From assembly GCA_963789005.1 (NCBI GenBank), contig CAWBIZ010000009.1:1-64000 (forward strand): a stretch of 64,000 nucleotides of DNA. The letters run 5' to 3'. This stretch comes from DASSUW01 sp963789005. Lineage in GTDB: Bacteria > Actinomycetota > Thermoleophilia > Solirubrobacterales > Solirubrobacteraceae. Below are positions 35,707 through 44,760 of this stretch, one piece after another. The position numbers and the translations under genes are program-made. The notes below the pieces were generated by a model. It did no database searches. It saw only the letters and a program-made list of their open reading frames with translations, and was not told the DNA's origin. Positions within the stretch are counted from its first letter, which is position 1. The number at the start of each line of letters is the position of its first letter.

Positions 35707-36159
35707 ATGGCTCTCGACACCGCCCTCGACCAGCTGCACGTCCGCCTGCTGCGCCCCGGGGCGCACGCGCCTGCGCGCACGCGGCCGGGTGACGCGGGCT
35801 ACGACCTGCGGTGCGTGGCGGGGTTCTCGCTCTGGCCCGGGCAGCGGGCGACGGTGCCGACCGGCGTCGCGATCGCGCTGCCGGCGGGCGTCGCCGGGCT
35901 CGTGGTGCCGCGCTCCGGGCTCGCCGCCCGCCACGGCCTCTCCGTGGTCAACGGCCCCGGCCTGATCGACCCCAACTACCGCGGCGAGATCCGCGTCGTG
36001 CTCGTCAACCTCGGAGACGCCCGCTTCGAGGCGGCGCCGGGAGACCGGATCGCCCAGCTCCTGCTCGTCCCGTTCGTCGCCCCCGACCTGCTCGTGGTCG
36101 ACGACCTGCCGCCGTCCCGCGACCGCGGCGAGAACGGCTTCGGCTCGTCCGGGCGCTGA
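35707..36159 (+). CDS. dut: dUTP diphosphatase
   Basis: 150 residues, the normal trimeric dUTPase length. GDAGYDL (motif 1), VPRSGLAARHG (motif 2), VNGPGLIDPNYRGEI (motif 3), RIAQLLLVP (motif 4) and the C-terminal RGENGFGSSGR (P-loop-like motif 5) are all visible. It keeps dUTP low and makes dUMP for thymidylate synthesis. Confidence 0.95.
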   Translation: MALDTALDQLHVRLLRPGAHAPARTRPGDAGYDLRCVAGFSLWPGQRATVPTGVAIALPAGVAGLVVPRSGLAARHGLSVVNGPGLIDPNYRGEIRVVLVNLGDARFEAAPGDRIAQLLLVPFVAPDLLVVDDLPPSRDRGENGFGSSGR

Positions 36160-36201
36160 CAACCGCGAAACACTCCTCACCGGTGACGGTTAACGCGGCC
36201 G

Positions 36202-36417
36202 ATGACAGCCGCTCGGATCTTCCTCGCGTTCGTGTTCCTCTCGCTCCTCGCGCCCGCCGGCGCGCAGGCTGAGCTGATCGTCCCCGACGGCGGCATCACG
36301 TTCGACGCCCAGGCCGGGCAGACGTGCTCCATCGGCGTCGCCTGCCCCTTCCCCTCGTCGCCCGGCAACGAGTTCACCTGCGACCTGCCCTTCGACCTGG
36401 CGATCCGGCCCGGCTGA
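36202..36417 (+). CDS. putative small secreted protein
   Basis: 71 residues. A clear signal-peptide-like start (FLAFVFLSLLAPAGAQA) is followed by about 50 residues with three Cys. No family is recognised, and no ribosome-binding site or -10 hexamer is evident. The last 44 bp overlap the convergent MFS gene. Could be genuine or a chance open frame; a truncated larger secreted protein is also possible. Confidence 0.4.
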   Translation: MTAARIFLAFVFLSLLAPAGAQAELIVPDGGITFDAQAGQTCSIGVACPFPSSPGNEFTCDLPFDLAIRPG

Positions 36418-37549
36418 TCGGCGCGACCAGCAGGAGCAGGACGGCCGGGATCGCGAGCGCGGTCGTGAGGCTCGTCGCCTGGGCGACGAGGCCGACCATC
36501 GGCGGGCTCGCGAACAGGCCGGCGTAGCCGAGCGTCGTGACGCGCGAGATCGCCCATGCCGGCGGCACGCCGGGGTGGGTGCCCGCGAGCGTGAACGCGA
36601 TCGGGACGATCGTCGCCACGCCGAGGCCGAGCACGAAGTAGGCGGCGATCGCGACGCCCGGCGCCGGAGCGAGCACGGCGAGGATCATCCCCGCGCCGGC
36701 CACGAGCGACGACCACCACAGCGTGGCCGGGCGACCGAAGCGGGCGATCACGGCGTCGCCGCCGAAGCGGCCGATCGCCATCCCGGCGCCGGCGGCCGCC
36801 GCCCCGAGCGCGGCGACGCCCAGCGACGCGCCCTGCTCCTCGCGCAGGTAGACGCCGCTCCAGTCGTCGACCGCTCCCTCGGCGAACAGGCAGCAGAACG
36901 CGACGAAGCCGAGCGCGATCAGCGCTGGGTGTTGGGACAGGCGCAGGGCGGGCCGGTCGGCGTCCTCGGCCTCGGCCTCGGCCGGCTGGTCGGCCGCGGC
37001 CCCGAGCAGCGTGCGCGCGCCCAGCAGGCCAAGGATCGCCAGCACCGCGGCGGCGACCGCGAAGTGCGCGAGCGGGTCGACCTCCGCCGACGCCACCAGC
37101 GCCCCCACGCCCGCGCCGGCGAGCACGCCGACGCTGTACATCGCGTGAATGCCGGACATCACCGGCCGCGCGTAGCCGCGCTCGACTGCCACGCCCTGGG
37201 TGTTCATCGCGATGTCCAGCGACCCGAGCGAGAACCCCAGCAGCAGCAGCGCGGCCGCCAGGGAGCCCAGGCTCCAGGCGACCGCGGGCAGCACGACCGC
37301 GACGCACGCACCCGCCAGCGCCCCGCGAGTCACGACCGCGCTCGTGTGGCGCTCGACCAGCACGGCAACGGCCTGCATGGCCAGGATCAGCCCGACCGGC
37401 GACCCGAGCAGCGCGAGGCTGAGCTGCGCGGTGTCCAGCCCCAGCTCCTGCTTGATCAGCGGGATCCGCGACACCCACGTCGCCAGCACGGCGCCGTAGA
37501 CGAAGAACACGATCGCGACGCCACGGCGCGCCGAGCGGAGGTCGACCAC
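36374..37549 (-). CDS. MFS transporter (fucose-permease-like)
   Basis: 391 residues with 12 predicted helices. FFVYGAVLATWVSRIP at the start and GFSLGSLDIAMNTQGV in helix 4-5 are typical of the YbjJ/fucose-permease branch. The substrate is unknown. A GTG at 37549 is chosen since TAGGCT lies 8 nt upstream and it leaves the divergent DUF2461 start free; longer ATG starts would overlap that gene. Confidence 0.85.
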   Translation of the reverse strand: MVDLRSARRGVAIVFFVYGAVLATWVSRIPLIKQELGLDTAQLSLALLGSPVGLILAMQAVAVLVERHTSAVVTRGALAGACVAVVLPAVAWSLGSLAAALLLLGFSLGSLDIAMNTQGVAVERGYARPVMSGIHAMYSVGVLAGAGVGALVASAEVDPLAHFAVAAAVLAILGLLGARTLLGAAADQPAEAEAEDADRPALRLSQHPALIALGFVAFCCLFAEGAVDDWSGVYLREEQGASLGVAALGAAAAGAGMAIGRFGGDAVIARFGRPATLWWSSLVAGAGMILAVLAPAPGVAIAAYFVLGLGVATIVPIAFTLAGTHPGVPPAWAISRVTTLGYAGLFASPPMVGLVAQATSLTTALAIPAVLLLLVAPISRAGSPGRRAGRR

Positions 37550-37557
37550 GCGGCGGG

Positions 37558-37563
37558 AGCCTA
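37558..37563 (-). promoter_or_regulatory. -10-like hexamer TAGGCT for the MFS gene
   Basis: Minus-strand TAGGCT ends 8 nt before the GTG at 37549. It overlaps the ribosome-binding region of the divergent DUF2461 gene. Confidence 0.45.
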
Positions 37564-37565
37564 CG

Positions 37566-38246
37566 ATGCGCGGCATGTTCTCCGGCTTCAGCGCCGACGC
37601 GTTCGCGTGGTTCGCCGGCCTCGAGCGCGACAACTCGAAGGCCTACTTCACGGCCTCGCGCGAGGTCTATGAAACCCAGGTCCGCGAGCCGCTCGAAGAG
37701 CTGCTCGAGGAGCTCACGGCGGAGTTCGGCGGCGTGGCGAAGATGTTCCGCCAGAACCGCGACGTGCGCTTCTCACCCGACAAGTCGCCCTACAAGACGA
37801 CGACCTACGGGATCCTCTACGACGTCACGGTGCCCGGCGACGGCCTGTACGCCCAGCTCTCGGCCCGCGGGCTGTACGCCGGTACCGGCTACTACCGGAT
37901 GGCGCGCGACCAGCTCGAGCGCTACCGGGAGGCGGTCGCCGGTAACGCCGGTGCGGGGTTGGAGCAGGCCACGGCCGCGGCCGAGGCGGCCGGCCTCGAG
38001 CTGGCGGGCGATAGCGTGAAGACGGCGCCGCGCGGCTATCCGCGCGACCACGCGCGGATCGAGCTGCTGCGACGCAAGGAGCTGGTCGCGGGTCGCGCCG
38101 CGCCCGGCGACGGCGGCCTCGACCGCGACGCCGCGCTCGCTCACGTGGCGGGAACGTGGCGCGCCGCCGAGCCGATCAACGCGTGGCTCGACGCTCAGGT
38201 GGGCCCGAGTCGGCTACCTCCGGTGGAGCGCTCGGGTCGCCGGTGA
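37566..38246 (+). CDS. DUF2461 family protein
   Basis: 226 residues. The start FSGFSADAFAWFAGLERDNSKAYF and the RFSPDKSPYKTT segment are hallmarks of DUF2461 (TIGR02453), conserved but functionally uncharacterised. The ATG at 37566 has GGGAG at 6-nt spacing. Its 3' end overlaps the convergent MFS gene by 71 bp. Confidence 0.88.
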   Translation: MRGMFSGFSADAFAWFAGLERDNSKAYFTASREVYETQVREPLEELLEELTAEFGGVAKMFRQNRDVRFSPDKSPYKTTTYGILYDVTVPGDGLYAQLSARGLYAGTGYYRMARDQLERYREAVAGNAGAGLEQATAAAEAAGLELAGDSVKTAPRGYPRDHARIELLRRKELVAGRAAPGDGGLDRDAALAHVAGTWRAAEPINAWLDAQVGPSRLPPVERSGRR

Positions 38247-39471
38247 CGAAGTCGGCCGCGACCCGCTCGCGCCGTGAGAGCGCGAGGAACGGCAGCGCGA
38301 GCGCCGAGATCCCCGCGCCCAGGAGGTAGCTCGGCGCGTAGCCCCACACGTCCGCCGCGCGGCCCAGCACCGGCTGCGACCAGACACCGCCGGTGGAGCT
38401 CATGAGCGAGTCGAAGGAGATGATCGTGGCACGCTGCTGCGACGGGATCATCCCGTTCAGGTAGGCCTGGTGAATCGGCATCGTGGCCGCGAACAGCAGC
38501 CCCCAGACCACGATCAGCGCGAGCACGACCCAGAAGCTCTCGATCGCCCCGATCAGGGCGAGCGTCACCGTGCTCAGCGCCGCCGTCGCGATCAGCGCCG
38601 AAGTCCGGCGGCGGAACAGCCGCCGGATGCGCGGCGCCGCCAGCCCGCCGAGGATCTGCGCGCCGGCGACGATCGCGGCCACGAGGCCGGCGATCTGGTA
38701 CGCCTCGGGGTCGCCGTAGAGCTCGAGCAGGTACGGCTGCAGCGCGTAGAACGCGTAGAAGCCGACGCCGCCGGCGAACAGCCCCTGCAGCATCAGCCAC
38801 TTCACGGCCGGCACGCGCCAGCCGAACTCGATCGAGGCCGACGCGATCCGGCGTATCTCCGCCACCGGCTGCCCGCGCGGCGCGGGCGTGAAGCCGACGT
38901 CGTGCATCATCCGGAACGCCACCGCGAACATGATCACGAGCACGACCCCGCGCAGCACGAACGGCACGCCCAGGCTGCTGACCTGGGCGATCAGCCCGCC
39001 GGCCGCCGAGCCGCTCAGCATCGCCACCCCGGAGACGACCTGGCCGCGCCCGAACACCGTCTCGAGCTGGCCGGTGAACCCCGTGGCGGCGAGCGCGTCG
39101 ACCAGCCACGCCTCGACCGCGCCGGAGAAGAACGTGAACCCGAGGCCGAGCAGCATCGACGCGACCGCCCACTGCCAGAACGGCGCGCCGACCTCCCACA
39201 GCAGCACGTAGAGCAGCGTCGAGAGCGCCAGCGTGACGGTGCCGAGGAGGTACGACGCGCGCCGCCCGACGGTGTCGGCCACGATCCCCGTCGGCACCTC
39301 GAACAGCACCATCCCGGCCGTGAAGAACGCGTTGGCGGCGAACGCCTCGAGGTTCGTGAGCCCCGCGTCGAGCAGGAAGATCGTGTTGATGCCCCAGATG
39401 AACGACGCCGCGAGCGTGTTCCCCAGCATGAGGACGAGGTACGTCCGCTGGATCGAGCGCGGTGTGGGCAT
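38176..39471 (-). CDS. MFS transporter
   Basis: 431 residues with about 12 helices. GIVADTVGRRASYLLG between helices 2 and 3 is the MFS A-motif. The branch resembles uncharacterised actinobacterial drug/metabolite transporters; the substrate is unknown. TAGGGT lies 9 nt before the ATG. Confidence 0.87.
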   Translation of the reverse strand: MPTPRSIQRTYLVLMLGNTLAASFIWGINTIFLLDAGLTNLEAFAANAFFTAGMVLFEVPTGIVADTVGRRASYLLGTVTLALSTLLYVLLWEVGAPFWQWAVASMLLGLGFTFFSGAVEAWLVDALAATGFTGQLETVFGRGQVVSGVAMLSGSAAGGLIAQVSSLGVPFVLRGVVLVIMFAVAFRMMHDVGFTPAPRGQPVAEIRRIASASIEFGWRVPAVKWLMLQGLFAGGVGFYAFYALQPYLLELYGDPEAYQIAGLVAAIVAGAQILGGLAAPRIRRLFRRRTSALIATAALSTVTLALIGAIESFWVVLALIVVWGLLFAATMPIHQAYLNGMIPSQQRATIISFDSLMSSTGGVWSQPVLGRAADVWGYAPSYLLGAGISALALPFLALSRRERVAADFVTGDPSAPPEVADSGPPERRATR

Positions 39472-39480
39472 GAAGCTGTG

Positions 39481-39486
39481 ACCCTA
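39481..39486 (-). promoter_or_regulatory. -10-like hexamer TAGGGT for the MFS gene at 38176-39471
   Basis: Minus strand, 9 nt before the ATG at 39471; no Shine-Dalgarno. Confidence 0.45.
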
Positions 39487-39504
39487 GGGGGCGACGAAGC
39501 TCAT

Positions 39505-40824
39505 CTACGGGCCGGCGCCGTTGACCGCGTAGCGGTCGAAGCGCTCCGCCACCACCGCCGGCAGGCGCGCCTGAACGCGCACACCGTCGGGCGTGTCCGT
39601 GCGCTCGAGGTCGCCGGCCAGGTCATGCAGGTCGGACAGCGTGCCGCCCTCGGAGAACGGCACCAGCAGCTCGACGTCGAGCAGCGTGCGCTCGAACTCG
39701 TCGGCGATCCGCTCCTGCAGCGCCTCGAGCCCCTCGCCGCTGATCGCGCTCACGAGCGCGGCCTCCGGGTGGCGGAAGGCGAGCTCGGCGCGGCGCTCCT
39801 CGTCGAGGACGTCGGCCTTGTTGAGCACGAGGATCCGGGGCTGCTCGCCGACGCCGATCTCCTCGAGCACGTCGTCGACCGCCCGGGTCATGGCGACGAG
39901 CTCCTCCTCGGGGGCGCTCGCGTCGACCACGTGCAGCAGCAGGTCGGCGCGCTTGGTCTCCTCCAGCGTGGCCGCGAAGGCGTCGACGAGCTGGTGCGGC
40001 AGCTTGCGGATGAAGCCGACCGTGTCGGTCACCAGATACGTGCGGCCTTGGACGCGAGTGGTGCGCGTGGTGGGGTCGAGCGTGTGGAAGAGCTGGTCGC
40101 GCACGCCGACCTCGGAGCCGGTGAGCGCGTTCAGCAGCGTCGACTTGCCGGCGTTGGTGTAGCCGGCCAGCGCGACCGACGGCAGGTGCGCGCGCTCGCG
40201 CTCGGCGCGCTGGACGGCGCGGTTGGAGCGCACGTGGTCGAGCCGGCGCCGGAGCGCGGTGATGCGGTCGCGCGCCAGCCGGCGGTCGGTCTCGATCTGG
40301 GACTCACCCGGGCCCCGGGTGCCGATGCCGCCGACGCCGCGGCCCGCGCCAAGACGCTCGAGATGCGTCCACAGGCCGCGCATGCGGGCCATGTTGTACT
40401 CGAGCTGCGCCAGCTCGACCTGGAGCTTGCCGTCGGCCGAGTGGGCGTGGCCGGCGAAGATGTCGAGGATCACCGCCGTGCGGTCGAGCACCGGCAGCTC
40501 GAGCTGCTTCTCGAGGTTGCGCTCCTGGCGCGGGCTGAGCTCGTCGTCGGTGACGATCAGGTTGGCGTCGGCCGCCTTCAGCTGCGGGATCAGCTCCTCG
40601 ACCTTGCCCGGCCCGAGGTAGAGGTTCGGGTGCGGCTTGTCGCGGATCTGGACGACCTCGCCGACGGTGGCCACGCCCGCGGTGCGCAGCAGCTCGCGCA
40701 TCTCGGCGAGATCGGTCGGCTGCGGAGAGGCCGCCACCACGAAGGCGCGTTGCCGCGCACGGCCCTGGCTGGGCGTCGGGGCGTATCGGGATTGTGCGGT
40801 CCGGCCGCTTCTCGTCTTCTCCAA
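39505..40824 (-). CDS. hflX: ribosome-associated GTPase HflX
   Basis: About 439 residues. An N-terminal HflX domain with NLYLGPGKVEEL and TDDELSPRQERNLE, a coiled linker with GRGVGGIGTRGPGESQIE, then a G domain with G1 AGYTNAGKST, G3 DTVGFI and G4 NKAD. HflX splits stalled or heat-damaged ribosomes. Start is uncertain: TTG at 40824 has GGAAGG 4 nt upstream and TAAACT 10 nt upstream; GTG at 40848 and ATG at 40863 are longer options, the last overlapping the divergent dapE start. Confidence 0.92.
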   Translation of the reverse strand: MEKTRSGRTAQSRYAPTPSQGRARQRAFVVAASPQPTDLAEMRELLRTAGVATVGEVVQIRDKPHPNLYLGPGKVEELIPQLKAADANLIVTDDELSPRQERNLEKQLELPVLDRTAVILDIFAGHAHSADGKLQVELAQLEYNMARMRGLWTHLERLGAGRGVGGIGTRGPGESQIETDRRLARDRITALRRRLDHVRSNRAVQRAERERAHLPSVALAGYTNAGKSTLLNALTGSEVGVRDQLFHTLDPTTRTTRVQGRTYLVTDTVGFIRKLPHQLVDAFAATLEETKRADLLLHVVDASAPEEELVAMTRAVDDVLEEIGVGEQPRILVLNKADVLDEERRAELAFRHPEAALVSAISGEGLEALQERIADEFERTLLDVELLVPFSEGGTLSDLHDLAGDLERTDTPDGVRVQARLPAVVAERFDRYAVNGAGP

Positions 40825-40834
40825 GCTGCCTTCC

Positions 40835-40840
40835 AGTTTA
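40835..40840 (-). promoter_or_regulatory. -10-like hexamer TAAACT for hflX
   Basis: Minus strand, 10 nt before the proposed TTG start at 40824. Confidence 0.35.
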
Positions 40841-40848
40841 GAGGGCAC

Positions 40849-40854
40849 TAGGGT
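40849..40854 (+). promoter_or_regulatory. -10-like hexamer TAGGGT for dapE
   Basis: Ends 7 nt before the ATG at 40862. The overlapping AGGG could instead serve as a weak Shine-Dalgarno. Confidence 0.4.
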
Positions 40855-40861
40855 GCGGGCC

Positions 40862-41890
40862 ATGGGCGACGACGAGCTCGCCGAGCGGCTGGCCGCTCGC
40901 ACCCTCGAGCTGGTGGACGTGCCGTCCGAGTCGCGCGACGAGGCGCGCCTGTTCGAGCACGTCGCCGCGGTGCTCGACGGGGGCGGCGTGCCGGTCGCCG
41001 ACCTCGGCGACGGGTGCCTGAGCGCCGGCCGCGGCGGCCCCGTGCTGCTCGCCGGCCATCTCGACACCGTGCCGGCACAGGGCAACCTGCCTGGGCACCG
41101 CGACGCCGAGCGGGTCCACGGGCTGGGCGCGAGCGACATGAAGGGCGCACTCGCGGTGATGATCGAGCTCGCGCTGGCGGGCGCGCACGTCGACCTGCTG
41201 TTCTTCGGCCGTGAGGAGCTGCCCGCGGACGAGAGCGCGCTCGCGCCGCTGCTCGAGCGCGAGCCGATGGCGGCTGAGCTCGTGGTCGTGATGGAGCCGA
41301 CCGGGAACGAGCTGCACGCCGGCTGCCTGGGCAACGTGAACGCGACGTGGACGTTCAACGGGCGCTCGGGGCACTCGGCGCGGCCCTGGGACGCCGACAA
41401 CGCGATCCACGCCGCCGCCCGCGGCGTCGCCGAGCTTGCGGCCCGCGAGCCGGAGGAGCATGTCTTCGACGGCCTCTCGTTCTACGAGGTGGCCTCGGTC
41501 ACGCGGATCGCGGGCGGGATCGCCGCCAACGTGATCCCCGACCGCGCCGAGTGCCACGTCAACTTCCGCTACGCCCCGGGCCGCACGCCCGACGAGGCCG
41601 AGGCCCGCCTGCGCGAGCTGTGCCCGGGCGGCGAGCTGCGAATCGATGCGCTGGCGGCGTCCGGACCGGTTGCGGTCGGCAACCCGCGTGCGCGGGCGCT
41701 GATCGCCGCCGGCGACCTCACGGTGGCGCCGAAGCAGGCCTGGACGCCGGTGGCCGAGTTCGGCGCGGCGGGCCTCGACGCCGTCAACTTCGGCCCCGGC
41801 GCGCCCGTCCAGGCGCACCGCCGCGACGAGTCGGTCGAGATCGCGGCGCTCGTGCGCTCCCACCGCGTGCTGGAGGCGTTCGCGGCGTGA
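40862..41890 (+). CDS. dapE: succinyl-diaminopimelate desuccinylase
   Basis: 342 residues. An M20-family metallohydrolase with VLLAGHLDTVP (metal His/Asp), GASDMKGALAVM (bridging Asp) and FFGREE (catalytic Glu pair), then the dimerisation domain around GRSGHSARPWDADNAI. It removes succinate from N-succinyl-LL-diaminopimelate in lysine and peptidoglycan synthesis. Coupled to dapC by GTGA. Confidence 0.92.
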   Translation: MGDDELAERLAARTLELVDVPSESRDEARLFEHVAAVLDGGGVPVADLGDGCLSAGRGGPVLLAGHLDTVPAQGNLPGHRDAERVHGLGASDMKGALAVMIELALAGAHVDLLFFGREELPADESALAPLLEREPMAAELVVVMEPTGNELHAGCLGNVNATWTFNGRSGHSARPWDADNAIHAAARGVAELAAREPEEHVFDGLSFYEVASVTRIAGGIAANVIPDRAECHVNFRYAPGRTPDEAEARLRELCPGGELRIDALAASGPVAVGNPRARALIAAGDLTVAPKQAWTPVAEFGAAGLDAVNFGPGAPVQAHRRDESVEIAALVRSHRVLEAFAA

Positions 41891-43002
41891 GGATCTCTCC
41901 CGTCCTCGCCGGGCTGCGCTCGTACCCGTTCGTGCGGCTCGCCGAGGCGCGCCGGCGCCTGGAGGCGGCGGGCGTGCCGGTGATCGACTTCGGGATGGGC
42001 GAGCCGCGCGAGGAGACGCCGGCGTTCATCCGCGAGGCGCTGGTGCTCGACCCGTTCTCCAAGTACCCGGCGGCCGACGGGCTGCCCGAGCTGCGCGCGG
42101 CGATCGCCGCCTGGGTCGAGCGGCGGTTCGGCACCGCGCTCGACCCGGCCACGGAGGTCGTGCCGACGTTCGGCTCCAAGGAGGCGGTGTTCCACCTCGC
42201 GCAGGTGTTCGACGGCGAGCTCGTGGTGGTGCCGCAGCCCGCGTATCCCGTGTACGAGCGCGGCGCGGCGTTCGCCGGCAAGGCGTTCTTCCAGCTCCCG
42301 CTGCAGGCCGAGAACGGCTTCCTGCCCGACCTCGACGCCGTGCCGCCCGCGATCTGGCGCCGCACCGCCGTCCTGTGGCTCAACTACCCGAACAACCCGA
42401 CGGCCGCGACGGCGCCGCTCGCGCTCTACGAGCAGGCCGCGGCGCTGGCCCGCGAGCACGACTTCGTGCTCGCCTCCGACGAGGCGTACTCCGAGCTGTA
42501 CTTCGGCGACGAGCCGCCGGCCTCGGCGCTGCAGCTTCAGGACCGGACCAACGTGGCGGTGTTCAACACGCTCTCGAAGCGCTCCTCGATGCCCGGCTAC
42601 CGGTCGGGCTTCGTGGCCGGCAGCGCGGACGTGGTTGCCGCCTTGAAGCGCTACCGGCCGAACGTCGGCGTGGCGCCGCCGGAGTTCATCCAGCGGGTGG
42701 CTGCCGTCGCGTGGGGCGACGAGGCGCACGTCGCCGAGGTGCGGGACCTCTACCGGGCCAAGCGCGACGTCGTGCTGCCGGCGATGGAGGCGCGCGGCAT
42801 GCGCCACGTGGGCGGTGACGCGACGTTCTTCCTGTGGCTCGCGGGCGCCGCCGACGGCGAGCACGAGCGGCTGCTGGAGCAGGGCATCGTGCTCGCTCCC
42901 GGCTCGTTCTTCGGGCCGGCGGGAGAGGGCTACCTGCGGCTGGCGCTCGTCCCCACGCTGGCGGAGTGCGAGCGGGCGGCGTCGCTACTGGCCGCTATGT
43001 AG
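41887..43002 (+). CDS. dapC: succinyldiaminopimelate transaminase
   Basis: 371 residues from a GTG. A class I/II aminotransferase with PLP-lysine in LSKRSSMPGYRSGF (Lys231) and the LNYPNNPT motif. Adjacency to dapE, with dapD and dapF facing it, supports the DapC assignment over a general aspartate aminotransferase. Its end overlaps dapD by 18 bp. Confidence 0.9.
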   Translation: MRISPVLAGLRSYPFVRLAEARRRLEAAGVPVIDFGMGEPREETPAFIREALVLDPFSKYPAADGLPELRAAIAAWVERRFGTALDPATEVVPTFGSKEAVFHLAQVFDGELVVVPQPAYPVYERGAAFAGKAFFQLPLQAENGFLPDLDAVPPAIWRRTAVLWLNYPNNPTAATAPLALYEQAAALAREHDFVLASDEAYSELYFGDEPPASALQLQDRTNVAVFNTLSKRSSMPGYRSGFVAGSADVVAALKRYRPNVGVAPPEFIQRVAAVAWGDEAHVAEVRDLYRAKRDVVLPAMEARGMRHVGGDATFFLWLAGAADGEHERLLEQGIVLAPGSFFGPAGEGYLRLALVPTLAECERAASLLAAM

Positions 43003-43917
43003 TGCCGCGTTGAGGCCGCCCCAGGTGCCCTGGCGCTGCCAGGCCTCGACCGCGCCGGTCTGCGAGTTGCGCCGGAACAGGAGGTTGCTCGCCCCGCTCA
43101 GCTCGAGCGCCTTGACGACGTCGCCGTCAGGCAGCGTCACGCGAGTACCCGCCGTGAGGTAGAGCCCGGCCTCCACCACGCAGTCGTCGCCGAGCGAGAT
43201 GCCAAGGCCGGAGTTGGCACCCAGCAGGCAGCGCTCGCCGATCGAGATGACCGCCGTGCCGCCCCCGGACAGCGTGCCCATGATCGACGCCCCGCCGCCG
43301 ACGTCGGAGCCGTCGCCGACGACGACCCCGGCGCTGATCCGGCCCTCGACCATCGAGTGCCCGAGCGTGCCCGCGTTGAAGTTCACGAACCCCTCGTGCA
43401 TCACGGTCGTGCCGTCGGCGAGGTGGGCGCCGAGCCGCACGCGGTCGGCGTCGGCGATCCGCACTCCCGGCGGCACGACGTAGTCGGTCATGCGCGGGAA
43501 CTTGTCGACGGAGAAGACCTGGAACGGCTCGCCGAGCGCGCGCGACCGGTGCTGGACCTCCGGCAGCGCGGCGGGGTCGACGGGGCCGTACGTGGTCCAC
43601 GCGACGTTGTTGAGCACGCTGAAGAGGCCGTCGAGGTTGGCCTCGTGTGGCCGGATCAGGCGGTGCGAGAGCAGGTGCAGGCGCAGATAGGCGTCGTAGG
43701 CGTCTTGCGGGGGGTCCGCCAGCGACGCGATCCCCACGGTGACCGGTCTGACGTCGACCCCGCGCCGCTCGTCCGGCGCTGCCTGGCCCCCCGGGTGCAC
43801 CCCGGGATCGACGCCGCCGCCGAGGTGCACCTCGTGGAAGTAGACGTCGAGCACGCGGTCGTGCGCGAGCGTGGCGAGCCCGGAGCCGTGGGCGGCGTCG
43901 GTCAGCGGTGCGGTCAT
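42985..43917 (-). CDS. dapD: tetrahydrodipicolinate N-succinyltransferase
   Basis: 310 residues. The actinobacterial type of DapD: an N-terminal domain, then left-handed beta-helix repeats (VMHEGFVNFNAGTLGHSMVEG, SAGVVVGDGSDVGGGASIMG, CLLGANSGLGISLGDDCVVEAG). It transfers succinyl from succinyl-CoA. The start overlaps the dapF stop (ATGA), so miaA, dapF and dapD run as one unit. Confidence 0.93.
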   Translation of the reverse strand: MTAPLTDAAHGSGLATLAHDRVLDVYFHEVHLGGGVDPGVHPGGQAAPDERRGVDVRPVTVGIASLADPPQDAYDAYLRLHLLSHRLIRPHEANLDGLFSVLNNVAWTTYGPVDPAALPEVQHRSRALGEPFQVFSVDKFPRMTDYVVPPGVRIADADRVRLGAHLADGTTVMHEGFVNFNAGTLGHSMVEGRISAGVVVGDGSDVGGGASIMGTLSGGGTAVISIGERCLLGANSGLGISLGDDCVVEAGLYLTAGTRVTLPDGDVVKALELSGASNLLFRRNSQTGAVEAWQRQGTWGGLNAALHSGQ

Positions 43918-44760
43918 CGCGGCGTAGACGCTAGCTCGGCCAGCAGCTCCTCGCTCAGCTCGCCGCGGTAGACCGGGACGGCCCAGCCGGTGAGGTCGAC
44001 GTGCAGCGAGTCGTCGACGTCGACCTCCAGCTCGCCGCCGTCGAGCTGCACGGTGACCGGGGAGTCGCCGCCTCTGAGGACGTGGGCCACGGCCGCCCCG
44101 CACGCGCCGGTGCCGGAGGAGAGCGTCTCCCCCACGCCGCGCTCGAAGATGCGGGCGCGGATGACGTCGGCGCTCAGCTCGGTCCAGAACGAGGTGTTGG
44201 TGCGGTTGGGGAACAGCGACGCGCGCTCGATCCGCGGGACCGAGCGCGGCCAGGTCGAGGCGCTCGAGCGCGTCGCGATCGGGGACGTGGATCGCGCACT
44301 GCGGGTTGCCGATCGAGACGTGCTGGAAGCGCAGGCCCTCGACCTCGCCGGTGCCGTCGGGCGGCCCGTCCGGGTAGTCCTTGGAGCGCAGGCTCGCGCG
44401 GCCCATATCGATGCGGCATGTGGTCGGCCCGGTGATCGTGGGCCGGATCTCGCCGGCCGCCGTCTGGATCGAGAAGCTGTCGGCGCTCGTCCAGCCGGCG
44501 CGGCGCAGGTACAGGATCGCCTGGCGCGCGCCGTTGCCCGACAGCTCGGCCTCGGAGCCGTCGGGGTTGAAGATCCGCAGCCGGGCGACGTAGCCGCGCT
44601 CGGTCGGCGGCGAGAGCTCGAGCACGCCGTCGGCGCCGGGGCCGAAGTGCGGGTCGCATAGCCGCCTGACCGCGTCCGGCGTGAGGTCGAGCGTCCCGTG
44701 CTCGAGGATCAGGTAGTCGTTGCCGAGGGCCTGCCACTTCTCGAACCGCACGGGCGCCAT
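43914..44760 (-). pseudogene. dapF: diaminopimelate epimerase, frameshifted as sequenced
   Basis: The N-terminal part (FEKWQALGNDYLILEHG) and C-terminal part (GETLSSGTGACGAAVAHVL) are in different frames. Dropping one base from the GGG at 44234-44236 joins them into about 281 residues, the normal length. Because dapF is normally needed for peptidoglycan, an error in the read or assembly is the likeliest cause. The second catalytic Cys (GACGAA) is present; the first, normally in MCGNG, is Ser here (ELSGNGARQ). That region lies before the shift, so it is not an artefact of the joining. Confidence 0.85.

Noticed and set aside
43745..43755. GGTCTGAC considered as another REP-like copy
   Set aside because: It lacks the palindromic second half and the flanking AAGG/CCTT bases.
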